Shown: in pieces, positions 1 through 6,758 of the stretch
How the letters are laid out: every line of letters starts with the position of its first letter
Position numbering within the stretch: the stretch's first letter is position 1
Source of the DNA: Anaerolineae bacterium
GTDB taxonomy: Bacteria; Chloroflexota; Anaerolineae; Aggregatilineales; Phototrophicaceae
Length of the DNA stretch: 10,549 nt
Direction of reading: 5' to 3'
Assembly: GCA_014379235.1 (NCBI GenBank)
Contig: JACMMD010000231.1
Location: 1-10,549, forward strand
Program-made: the position numbers and the translations under genes
The notes under the pieces: generated by a model
The model's input: only the letters and a program-made list of their open reading frames with translations
What the model was told of the DNA's origin: nothing
The model's database searches: none

Positions 1-461
1 CCGTTCCTGAATCACAGCCTGTCCAGCGCTTGATGGCCGCGATGCTGGCTTATCGTCAATGGGCGATTGACCATCCCACCGATTACATGCTGATTTACGG
101 CAACCCGATTCCCGGCTACCATGCGCCTCGTGAAGTCACTGTTCCGGCGGTTATGCGAACGTCGGTCACGTTTGTTAGCTTGCTGCAAGCGCTGGACGAG
201 GGCGGACTGCTGACGCTGCCAAGCGATTATGACGACCTGCCGCCAACCGTTGCGGAACATCTACGCGGCATTTTAGGACGCGATGGCTATGAAGTGCCCG
301 TCGGTGTGTTGTATCTGACGACAGTGGTGTGGACGCGCATTCACGGTATGATCTCGCTGGAACTTTACGGTCATACGCCGCCTGTGGTGGGCGACCCCGC
401 CGCGATGTATCGTTATGAGGCCCAACTGCTGTTCAAGCATATGGGCCTGCCGCCGCCGTAA
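1..461 (+). CDS. TetR/AcrR-family regulator, C-terminal part (5' truncated by window)
   Basis: The reading frame is open from base 3 with no stop before the TAA at 459-461, so the start and the N-terminal helix-turn-helix lie upstream of the window. The visible 153 codons match the ligand-binding and dimerisation half of a TetR repressor of the WHG subgroup. Near the start is the typical W-A-I-x-H-P segment (positions 60-78), and a W-T-R-I-H-G-M stretch (331-351) gives the family its W-H-G name. The segment reading YMLIYGNPIPGYHAP is also usual for this subgroup. As established for the family, such proteins are cytoplasmic dimers that leave their operator when a small hydrophobic ligand binds. 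A 20-bp imperfect palindrome begins 12 bases after the stop, and the SDR gene at 597 is the likely target. The internal TTG and ATG codons at 30-35 are not the true start. Confidence 0.85.
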   Translation, partial: VPESQPVQRLMAAMLAYRQWAIDHPTDYMLIYGNPIPGYHAPREVTVPAVMRTSVTFVSLLQALDEGGLLTLPSDYDDLPPTVAEHLRGILGRDGYEVPVGVLYLTTVVWTRIHGMISLELYGHTPPVVGDPAAMYRYEAQLLFKHMGLPPP

Positions 462-473
462 ATTATCCAATGT

Positions 474-493
474 GGTCGCAATCTATTGCGCCC
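474..493. promoter_or_regulatory. Candidate TetR operator palindrome
   Basis: The core CGCAAT-ct-ATTGCG (477-490) is a perfect inverted repeat. It extends to 20 bp with one mismatch per arm: GGtCGCAAT at 474-482 pairs with ATTGCGcCC at 485-493. The 2-base centre makes it a poor RNA hairpin but a good site for a dimeric regulator. It lies between the TetR-type gene and the SDR gene, which is where TetR proteins usually bind. Assigning it to this TetR is inference. Confidence 0.5.
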
Positions 494-596
494 CTGCAAA
501 AACTATAGCAATCGGTGAAAACCCCTGTTTCGCAGGCGGCTTTCTTCAACACGTCATCATCACAATTTCGCTCACATCACATTTAGGAGACTCAAC

Positions 597-1550
597 ATGA
601 ACAGCAGCGAATTGAATGTCGTTTTCGGAACGGGGCCGGTTGCGATGGCCGTCATGCGCGAGTTGGTCAAACAGGGCAAGCGCGTTCGCATGGTCAACCG
701 CAGCGGCAAAGCGGACGTTCCCGCCGGGGTTGAGGTCATCAAGAGCGACCTGTACGACCTGAGCAAAGCCCGCGAAGCCGCATCGAGCGCGGCGGTGGTC
801 TATCAGTGCGCGCAGCCCGCTTACACCGAATGGACGACCAAGTTCATGCCCTTGCAAGCGACCATCCTTGAAGCGGCGGCTTTCGTCGGGGCGAAGCTGG
901 TCATCGCGGACAACCTGTATATGTACGGACACGTCAACGGCCCAATGACGGAAGACTTGCCCTATGCCGCGCATACACGCAAAGGCAAAACCCGTGCGGA
1001 GATGGCCCTAGCAGCGCTCGATGCTCACAAAGCGGGCAAGGTGCGTGTGACCATCGGACGGGCGGCGGACTTTTTCGGGGCGGGGGTGTTCGACTCGGCG
1101 GTGGGCGAACGGGTTTTTCCGAACACGCTGCAAGGCAAAGGTGTCACTATGATAGGCGATCTCGATATGCCGCATACCTACACATATATCAATGATTTCG
1201 GGCGCGGGCTGGTGACGCTCGGTGAACATGACGCGGCGTTGGGTCGGGCATGGCATGTACCGAGCGCGGAAACACTGACCACACGCGAGTTTGTGTCGAT
1301 GGTGTTTGAAGAAGCGGGCTTTCCGGCGAAGGTCAGCAGTGCGCCCGCGCTGGTTCTCAAGGCGATGGGGTTATTCATGCCTATCCTGCGCGAAGTGGTG
1401 GAGATGATGTATCAGTTCGAGGAGCCATTCGTGCTGGATCACGGCCAATTTACGCGAACGTTCGGCCAAACGCCTATCACGCCTCATCGTGAGGCCATCC
1501 GGCAAACGCTGGCGTGGTATCGGCAGCATATGGCGGCGAAGGCAGCTTAG
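597..1550 (+). CDS. Atypical SDR / NAD(P)-dependent epimerase-like protein
   Basis: A 317-residue Rossmann protein of the extended/atypical short-chain dehydrogenase superfamily, probably soluble and cytoplasmic. The nucleotide-binding loop is G11-T-G-P-V-A16 after the first strand. Arg35 follows the second strand (VNRSG), which suggests NADP(H) over NAD(H). The substrate-side motif D105-N-L-Y-M-Y-G111 corresponds to the usual S-x-x-x-Y-G. The expected catalytic YxxxK appears as T127-R-K-G-K131, so Lys is kept but Tyr is Thr. The following T-R-A-E-M aligns with the conserved K-x-x-A-E helix. Activity is therefore uncertain: it could be a reductase, an epimerase with a different acid, or an NADP sensor. 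The start is supported by AGGAGA at 585-590, six bases upstream. It probably forms a unit with the upstream TetR gene. The reaction cannot be named from sequence. Confidence 0.85.
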   Translation: MNSSELNVVFGTGPVAMAVMRELVKQGKRVRMVNRSGKADVPAGVEVIKSDLYDLSKAREAASSAAVVYQCAQPAYTEWTTKFMPLQATILEAAAFVGAKLVIADNLYMYGHVNGPMTEDLPYAAHTRKGKTRAEMALAALDAHKAGKVRVTIGRAADFFGAGVFDSAVGERVFPNTLQGKGVTMIGDLDMPHTYTYINDFGRGLVTLGEHDAALGRAWHVPSAETLTTREFVSMVFEEAGFPAKVSSAPALVLKAMGLFMPILREVVEMMYQFEEPFVLDHGQFTRTFGQTPITPHREAIRQTLAWYRQHMAAKAA

Positions 1551-1559
1551 GGGGTATTG

Positions 1560-1587
1560 GTAGGGGCGCTTCGCGAAGCGCCCCTAC
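1560..1587. repeat. Perfect 28-bp palindrome, REP-like, between convergent genes
   Basis: The arm GTAGGGGCGCTTCG (1560-1573) is followed directly by its exact reverse complement (1574-1587), with no mismatch. It begins 10 bases after the SDR stop and ends 11 bases before the stop of the convergent TPR gene. Neither side has a T-run, so it is not a canonical intrinsic terminator, though a transcript from either strand would fold into a strong hairpin. From memory, TAGGGGC...GCCCCTA palindromes occur many times in Chloroflexota and cyanobacterial genomes; this was not checked here. A decayed relative may be present at 9746-9772. Confidence 0.8.
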
Positions 1588-1598
1588 AATTCACGTCA

Positions 1599-2723
1599 CT
1601 ATTTGCTGCTGGTTTCGGGTGTTGCGTTGGTGTCGATGGCCGCAGGTGTCGCGGTGGCGAAGGCGCTGTTATTGCTGCTGCTGCCGCCCGATTCCAGTTC
1701 GACCTCATAGCCGCCGCTACGCCCGCCAAGCTCTTGGGCGACAATCGTGTATGTCCCCGTTGAGGGCAGCGAAATCTGAATCCGTGACGCTAACGAGCCG
1801 CCCGAATCGTCGTCAAACATCAAGATCGTATTGGCAGGCGAGTACAGCGCGGTGATGGGGTCAACCACGCCACTGCCGCGAACCGTGATGGTCACGGTCT
1901 GGCCGCTCTCACCGGAGAACGTCCAGCCTTGAAGCTGACCAGCGCCGAAACTGCCGCTCTGCGTTTGACCAAGGTTAAGCGAGCCTTGCTGCGCGACGTT
2001 CCCCGGCAGCGTCGGGCTGAAGTTGGTAAAGGCGGAGAAACTACTCAGTGTGCCGAGATCGTTGGCATCGATGGTTACATTCAGGCCGGGAACAGACTGG
2101 TTGAGGAAATATACGAATGCGTCTGCAAGCTGCTGCGGATCATCATTGGGGATGGCAGTCACGGTAAGGACGAAGTTCTCGTAGTTTTCCCCAAAGATGT
2201 TGGCCATCAGTCCGCCACCATACGTCACCAGTGCGAAGCAGCCGACGCAAGCGCAAACCGCCAAGCCGCCGATGATCGCAAGGAAAATCACGCAACCGTT
2301 GGGGCCTTTCTTGGCGGGGCGCTGAATCGGAACGGATGACGGCGGCGGATAACCACTCGGAGCTTGTCGCCCCATTGGAGCATTACCCGTATCTATTAGG
2401 CTGCCGCGACTGGATGAACTGCTGTACGGGTCGCCATAAGCTGAGGTGCCCGGACTGCCGAGATCAGCAAACGGGTCATCTTGCATCTGCATTTGTAATC
2501 CGTCGAGCATATTCTGGGCTTTGACGTGGTTCGGGCGCAGTCGCAGCACGTTCTCCAATGCGCGCCGCTTATAATCAGGGTCGGTGACAGCGTTGGCCAT
2601 CAGCCACCATGCGTCGGCGTTATCAGGGTCATTTTTTACAATCGGCTTCAAAATATCGATGGCTTCGCGCTTTTGGCCATCTTTAATCAACTGATACACT
2701 TGTTGAAGCTGTTCCATTGACAT
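1599..2723 (-). CDS. TPR - transmembrane - PPC domain protein, hypothetical
   Basis: A 374-residue protein with clear modules. Residues about 4-80 form roughly two tetratricopeptide repeats (KREAIDILKPIVKNDPDNADAWW, then YKRRALENVLRLRPNHVKAQ). Residues 81-140 are a Gly/Ser/Pro-rich linker. Residues 144-168 form one hydrophobic, Cys-containing helix preceded by R-P-A-K-K, so the N-terminus should be cytoplasmic. Residues about 246-343 resemble a bacterial pre-peptidase C-terminal (PPC) beta domain, with W-T-F-S-G-E, acidic D304-D-D and G-T-Y-T-I-V. The tail is Ser/Thr/Ala-rich and disordered. PPC domains usually sit outside the cell, and TPRs bind protein partners, so a bridging or scaffolding role is inferred. 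ATG at 2723 is preferred over Met3 because GAGGAAGG lies 9 bases upstream on the minus strand. The gene is convergent with the SDR gene. Confidence 0.8.
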   Translation of the reverse strand: MSMEQLQQVYQLIKDGQKREAIDILKPIVKNDPDNADAWWLMANAVTDPDYKRRALENVLRLRPNHVKAQNMLDGLQMQMQDDPFADLGSPGTSAYGDPYSSSSSRGSLIDTGNAPMGRQAPSGYPPPSSVPIQRPAKKGPNGCVIFLAIIGGLAVCACVGCFALVTYGGGLMANIFGENYENFVLTVTAIPNDDPQQLADAFVYFLNQSVPGLNVTIDANDLGTLSSFSAFTNFSPTLPGNVAQQGSLNLGQTQSGSFGAGQLQGWTFSGESGQTVTITVRGSGVVDPITALYSPANTILMFDDDSGGSLASRIQISLPSTGTYTIVAQELGGRSGGYEVELESGGSSSNNSAFATATPAAIDTNATPETSSK

Positions 2724-2745
2724 ACGGGGTATCCTTCCTCGGTCA

Positions 2746-2773
2746 TTGCAGTTGGGCTTAGTTTAATTATAGT
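2746..2773 (+). promoter_or_regulatory. Possible promoter of the GT-C gene, overlapping the divergent one
   Basis: On the plus strand, TTGCAG (2746-2751) and TATAGT (2768-2773) are 16 bp apart, each near consensus. The -10 shares four bases with the minus-strand -10 at 2766-2771, so the two polymerases could not bind together. The leader to the start at 2849 would be about 70 nt. This is inferred from motif matches only. Confidence 0.35.
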
Positions 2774-2794
2774 CATCACGAAGGATTGCGAAAA
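2766..2794 (-). promoter_or_regulatory. Promoter of the TPR-PPC gene
   Basis: On the minus strand a perfect TATAAT lies at 2771-2766, 42 bases before the ATG at 2723. A weak -35 match, TTTTCG, lies at 2794-2789 with a 17-bp spacer. The predicted start is near 2759, giving a leader of about 36 nt that holds the GAGGAAGG ribosome site. The -10 is strong and the -35 is poor. Confidence 0.5.
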
Positions 2795-2848
2795 TAACTC
2801 GCACTACCGAAAATCAGCGCGTGTTTCTAGGATAGAGGTTTCGCCGTG

Positions 2849-4228
2849 ATGCGCCTCGACAATGAGGAGCAAGGTCTCTCTATGCGCCGAATTTCCATCG
2901 AACATGCGCTCTTGGCTGCGATTGTACTGGCTTATCTGGTCGTCGGCGCGCTGTATGCGCTGCTAACACCCGCATGGCAAGTACCGGATGAACCCGCGCA
3001 TTATAACAACGTCGCGCAGGTGGCCACCAACGGCTGCTGTCCGGTCATCGAAATGGGCGACTGGGACACCACCTATCTCGGTGAACTCACTAGTACGCAG
3101 TTTGCCCCCGAAGGCTTAGACCGCATTAGCACCATCGAATATGAAGACCATCAACCGCCGCTTTATTACTTGATCGCCTCGCTGGTTTACAAAGTCAGCG
3201 GTGGCAGCTTATCGGCGCTGCGACTGTTGTCCGTCATCATCGGCGCGGGGGTGGTGATTGCGGCTTATGCGGTGGGCAAAGCGGTTTTCCCACGCCAGTC
3301 ATGGATTGCTCTGGCAGCGGCGGCGCTGGTGGCGTTTATCCCGCAGCATGTTTCGATTCTGGCAGGTGTCAATAACGATGGGCTGGCGGAACTGGTCATC
3401 GGTCTAATTCTGCTGGCATCAGTGGTATACGTGCGCGGCGGAAACGTCCCGGTGTGGCTGCTCGGTTTGCTTGTGGGCATCGGTTTCGTCACTAAAGGCA
3501 CGACGTACTTGATGGCTGGCGTCGCCTTGTTTGCGATTGTGCTGCGCTGGTGGTCAAGTGAACGCGCTTTCGTTTCGCTGGCGCGAACAATCATCCTCTT
3601 TCTCATTCCGGCGTTGGTACTGGGTGGATTGTGGTGGGGGCGAAACTTCGCGGTTTACGGTATCCCTGATTTCTTGGGCCTACGTGAACATGACCGTGTG
3701 GTTGCGGGTCAGCCGCGCACTGCCGACGATATTGCGCTGATTGGTTGGGGTGCTTATCTGAGCAAGGCCGTCAGCACGACGTTTAACAGCTTCTGGGGGC
3801 AGTTCGGCTGGATGGCCGCGCCGCTGCCGGGATGGGCTTATCGCATTATGCAGGGCGCGAGTGCGCTGGCGCTGATCGGGCTGATTATGGCGGCGTTCAG
3901 GCCGAAATCGCGTTCTGAAACCGAAGCGGACGATACTCATTCATGGGCAATTTGGCTGCTGCTGCTGGTGATCGTGCTGGCATTCGCCGCTTACGTCTAC
4001 TACAACAGCGAGTTTTTGCAGCTTCAAGGCCGCTATCTGTATCCGGCGCTGATTCCGTTCGCGCTGCTGTGGTCGAAAGGTCTCGATACCCTGCGGCGCG
4101 TATTATTGTCTCGATGGGAACGTTTGAATCGCTGGGGTCCATGGCTGCCGTTAGCGCTCCACCTGCTGTTCATCCCGCTCGATGTTTATCTTTTGTTCCG
4201 CCTCGTCGTTCCCGCTCTCAGTCCGTAA
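2849..4228 (+). CDS. Multi-pass membrane protein, GT-C glycosyltransferase-like (DUF2142/PMT_2 type)
   Basis: A highly hydrophobic protein of about 459 residues with roughly ten predicted membrane segments. The first segment is residues 20-40. It is followed by a probable extracytoplasmic loop with P46-D-E-P-A-H51, the acidic D-E-x-x-H signature that GT-C enzymes use for metal or substrate binding. The motif D100-H-Q-P-P-L-Y-Y107 is also typical of PMT_2/ArnT-like and DUF2142 proteins. Family knowledge suggests transfer of a sugar from a polyprenyl-phosphate donor on the outer membrane face; donor and acceptor cannot be read here. A charged loop (about residues 350-370) and a positive C-terminal loop (about 410-425) fit the topology. 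Start choice: ATG 2849, with AGAGG ending 10 bases upstream; GTG 2846 and ATG 2882 (AAGG 7 bases upstream) are alternatives. No glycan cluster flanks it. Confidence 0.75.
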   Translation: MRLDNEEQGLSMRRISIEHALLAAIVLAYLVVGALYALLTPAWQVPDEPAHYNNVAQVATNGCCPVIEMGDWDTTYLGELTSTQFAPEGLDRISTIEYEDHQPPLYYLIASLVYKVSGGSLSALRLLSVIIGAGVVIAAYAVGKAVFPRQSWIALAAAALVAFIPQHVSILAGVNNDGLAELVIGLILLASVVYVRGGNVPVWLLGLLVGIGFVTKGTTYLMAGVALFAIVLRWWSSERAFVSLARTIILFLIPALVLGGLWWGRNFAVYGIPDFLGLREHDRVVAGQPRTADDIALIGWGAYLSKAVSTTFNSFWGQFGWMAAPLPGWAYRIMQGASALALIGLIMAAFRPKSRSETEADDTHSWAIWLLLLVIVLAFAAYVYYNSEFLQLQGRYLYPALIPFALLWSKGLDTLRRVLLSRWERLNRWGPWLPLALHLLFIPLDVYLLFRLVVPALSP

Positions 4229-4298
4229 TTGCGGCCGGCGATGTCAATAGACATTCATGTTGGCTTATTAACTATTACAGTGGTGTTTGTGCTGTAAA

Positions 4299-4316
4299 CT
4301 TCGTTTAGTAACGAAG
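4299..4316 (+). promoter_or_regulatory. Inverted repeat in the leader of the first hybrid kinase
   Basis: CTTCGTT (4299-4305) and AACGAAG (4310-4316) form a perfect 7-bp inverted repeat around TAGT, ending 22 bases before the ATG at 4339. It could be a dimer-binding site or a small 5' UTR hairpin. A weaker 5-bp repeat, ATGTC-aata-GACAT, lies at 4241-4254. I could not place a convincing -35/-10 pair in this gap. Confidence 0.35.
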
Positions 4317-4338
4317 GAGTCATAAAGGGCCTACTGCA

Positions 4339-5445
4339 ATGGAAGAAACTCTTTCAATGCCGCTGATGTTGGTGGTAGATGATGAGCCAGCCAATCGATC
4401 TCTGCTTAAACGCCTGTTTCAGCAGCAGTTCAACGTCAAGGCGGTGGGCGATGGGCAAACGGCACTCGATATGCTGGCGCAGGCCCCATTCGATATGGTG
4501 CTGCTGGACATTATGATGCCGGAAATGGACGGCTTGGAAGTCCTCGAAATCATGCGCGGGCGGCCAAGCACTTGCGAGACACCCGTAATTCTCATATCGG
4601 CGCTGTCCGGCGCGGACGACGTGGTTCAGGGCCTAAAACTGGGCGCGAATGATTATATCGTCAAGCCGATAGATACCGACGTGACATACGCCCGTGTGCA
4701 AACGCAGCTTATGTTGAAGCGCTTACAGGATGAGCGTAAGGAGATCATCGCTGATCTGCAAGCGGCCAACGAACTGAAAGACCAGTTCTTGCGTATTGCC
4801 TCGCATGACCTGAAAGGCCCTCTGGGAAATATACGGCTCGCACAACATCTGCTGCGAAAGATCGTTGCTGATAATGAAAAAGGCAACAGCTTATTAGACA
4901 TGATCGAAACCACCGTTGAGAAGATGAACGCGCTGATTATGGAGTTCCTCGACACATCGGCCATGCAAAGCGGCAAGGTCGATATGCGGATGAGTGATGC
5001 ACCCCTAGATCGAATGATCGAGGATGTGGTTGAGCAGCAGCAGCTTACTGCCATTAAAAAAGATATTTTGCTTGATTTACAGCGCTCGGATTTGACCATT
5101 CTTGCTGACCCAGAACGTTTTAAGCAAGCGCTGACCAACCTCGTCAGTAACGCGATCAAATACAGTCCATCCAATTCAGTCGTCACCATCTGGACGGAAA
5201 TCAGCGATCAGTGTGCGCGCATCCATGTGTCCGATCAGGGGCAGGGTATCCCCGTTGAGGAGCGTGATCGCCTATTCACCATGTTCGGCAAGCTCACCCC
5301 GCGTCCAACCGCAGGCGAGAGCAGTACAGGACTTGGCTTGTGGATTGTGAAACATCTCGTCACCTTGCAAAATGGTCAGGTGGGGGTAGAATGCCCATCT
5401 GAAGGTGGCTCGATCTTCTGGATAGAACTGCCAATATCGAGCTAA
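4339..5445 (+). CDS. Hybrid response regulator-histidine kinase (REC-HisKA-HATPase), copy 1
   Basis: A 368-residue soluble protein with a receiver domain N-terminal to the kinase. REC spans about residues 8-125: acidic pocket D14-D15, phosphoacceptor D57 (LLDIMMP), S87 and K109 (IVKPI). A helical linker (about 118-148, LKRLQDERKE) leads to HisKA with S155-H156-D-L-K-G-P, the phosphorylatable His. HATPase_c carries the N box (N271), D299-Q-G-x-G303 and G331-L-G-L334. All key residues are present, so both phosphotransfer and kinase activity are expected. There is no membrane segment, PAS, GAF or other sensor domain, so input must come through the receiver or from partner proteins. AAAGGG ends nine bases before the chosen ATG; Met7 is a less likely start. 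The next gene is its gap-free paralogue. Confidence 0.93.
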   Translation: MEETLSMPLMLVVDDEPANRSLLKRLFQQQFNVKAVGDGQTALDMLAQAPFDMVLLDIMMPEMDGLEVLEIMRGRPSTCETPVILISALSGADDVVQGLKLGANDYIVKPIDTDVTYARVQTQLMLKRLQDERKEIIADLQAANELKDQFLRIASHDLKGPLGNIRLAQHLLRKIVADNEKGNSLLDMIETTVEKMNALIMEFLDTSAMQSGKVDMRMSDAPLDRMIEDVVEQQQLTAIKKDILLDLQRSDLTILADPERFKQALTNLVSNAIKYSPSNSVVTIWTEISDQCARIHVSDQGQGIPVEERDRLFTMFGKLTPRPTAGESSTGLGLWIVKHLVTLQNGQVGVECPSEGGSIFWIELPISS

Positions 5446-5499
5446 GATTTTGTATTGTGCCGGTTGTGACAAAATTATCACCTTAGCTCTCGATTTTGC

Positions 5500-5530
5500 T
5501 TGCCCTTGAACGCTTGTCGTGTGGCATAAT
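5500..5530 (+). promoter_or_regulatory. Extended -10 promoter before the second hybrid kinase
   Basis: TGgCATAAT (5522-5530) is an extended -10 element. A weak TTGCCC (5500-5505) lies 19 bp upstream of the hexamer. The predicted transcript starts near 5537 with a leader of about 38 nt. The second kinase, the acetyltransferase and rdgB could therefore be transcribed independently of the first kinase. Confidence 0.45.
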
Positions 5531-5574
5531 TAGAGCGCACGTAGACGACCTAGCCAAAGCTGTGACCATAAAAT

Positions 5575-6726
5575 ATGAGCCAACTGCACGAGACACCACA
5601 GCTCCTTGCTGTTGATGACAATATGGAAAACCTGACGCTGTTGCAGCATATCTTCGAGCGCAAGTATCGCGTAACTGCGGTGAACAGCGGTCAAGACGCG
5701 CTCGATATACTCGAAAAACAATCCTTTGACATCGTGCTGTTGGACATCATGATGCCGGTGATGGACGGCTTGCAGACGCTTCAGAACATTCGCAAAAACC
5801 CGCAAACGGGGGATTTGCCTGTGATTCTGGTTTCGGCCCGGGCTGACCGAGAGGACGTGATTAAGGGCCTCAAACTGGGCGCGAACGATTACGTCACCAA
5901 GCCGATCAAGGTCGATGTGTTGATGGCGCGGGTCGAGACTCAAGTGGCACTCAAGCGGTTGCAAGATGAGCGCAAGAACACCATTCGCCAGCTTGAGAGC
6001 GCCCACGAGATGAAAGATCGCTTTTTCCATATCGTGTCCCACGATTTGAAGGGGCCGATCATGAACCTCACGCTGGCCCATTCGCTGCTGGAAAAAATGG
6101 CTGGCGAAACGCCCGGTGTGATGGACGTGTTGAGTTCGATGGAATCCACGCTGAAAGGCATGGAAGGTGTCCTCAAAGAATTTCTGGATGCGGCGGCGCT
6201 GCAAACAGGCAAAATTGACTTAAACGTACAGGCTGTTCCTGTTGATGACATTCTGTTTGATGTCACCGAACAGCATAAGCTCCACGCGCAGCGCAAAGAG
6301 ATCACGCTGCGGATCATCAAGCAGCCGACGACTGTCCAAGCTGATGCCGAACGCACCAAGCAGGTTTTGGGCAATCTCGTCAGCAATGCCATCAAATACA
6401 GCCCAACGCAATCTACGGTGACGCTGTGGACGACCAACCACGACAGCAAGGTGCGTATCTGTGTTAGCGATCAAGGGCCGGGCATTCCCGCGCATGATCG
6501 TGACCGCCTGTTCACGCAGTTTGGCAGGCTGACGCCGCGCCCCACCGCAGGCGAGAGCAGCACCGGACTCGGCTTGTGGATTGTGAAGCACCTCGTCACG
6601 CTGCAAAATGGACTGGTTGGCGCTGATTGGCCGCCAGAAGGTGGATCGGTATTCTGGGTGGAACTGCCTGCCGCACCAGAGAACGGTCAGGCGAAGGCCG
6701 GCACGGGCGCGCTCCGAGAGGTCTAG
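5575..6726 (+). CDS. Hybrid response regulator-histidine kinase (REC-HisKA-HATPase), copy 2
   Basis: A 383-residue protein with the same domain order as the upstream copy and the same numbering for every key residue: D14-D15, D57, S87, K109, H156 (SHDLKGP), N271, D299-G-x-G303, G331-L-G-L. No insertion or deletion separates the two up to residue 365, after which this copy has an 18-residue Ala/Gly-rich tail. Residues 319-346 are identical in both. Receiver and linker surfaces differ more (for example E16 to N, P17 to M), which suggests different partners or inputs. It is cytoplasmic with no sensor domain. The ATG at 5575 has no good Shine-Dalgarno sequence. It is followed after 32 bases by the acetyltransferase gene. 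A tandem duplication is the simplest origin. Confidence 0.93.
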   Translation: MSQLHETPQLLAVDDNMENLTLLQHIFERKYRVTAVNSGQDALDILEKQSFDIVLLDIMMPVMDGLQTLQNIRKNPQTGDLPVILVSARADREDVIKGLKLGANDYVTKPIKVDVLMARVETQVALKRLQDERKNTIRQLESAHEMKDRFFHIVSHDLKGPIMNLTLAHSLLEKMAGETPGVMDVLSSMESTLKGMEGVLKEFLDAAALQTGKIDLNVQAVPVDDILFDVTEQHKLHAQRKEITLRIIKQPTTVQADAERTKQVLGNLVSNAIKYSPTQSTVTLWTTNHDSKVRICVSDQGPGIPAHDRDRLFTQFGRLTPRPTAGESSTGLGLWIVKHLVTLQNGLVGADWPPEGGSVFWVELPAAPENGQAKAGTGALREV

Positions 6727-6758
6727 ATTTGCGGCTCGAACGATGTTTGCCGTAGTTT

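Noticed and set aside
524..545. CCTG-tttcg-CAGG followed by a T-rich stretch, as a terminator for the TetR gene
   Set aside because: The stem is only 4 bp and the T-tract is interrupted, too weak to call a terminator.
1929..2339. 136-codon open frame on the plus strand, opposite the TPR-PPC gene
   Set aside because: It overlaps the coding strand of a well-defined modular protein, has no domain, and lacks a good ribosome site.
5506..5530. TTGAAC with CATAAT as a -35/-10 pair before the second kinase
   Set aside because: The spacer is only 13 bp, too short for a normal promoter. The extended -10 with the more distant TTGCCC fits better.
5530..6204. 224-codon open frame on the minus strand, opposite the second kinase
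   Set aside because: Antisense to a gene with every kinase motif intact. Its composition (many His, Arg, Gln) is that of a reverse-strand shadow.
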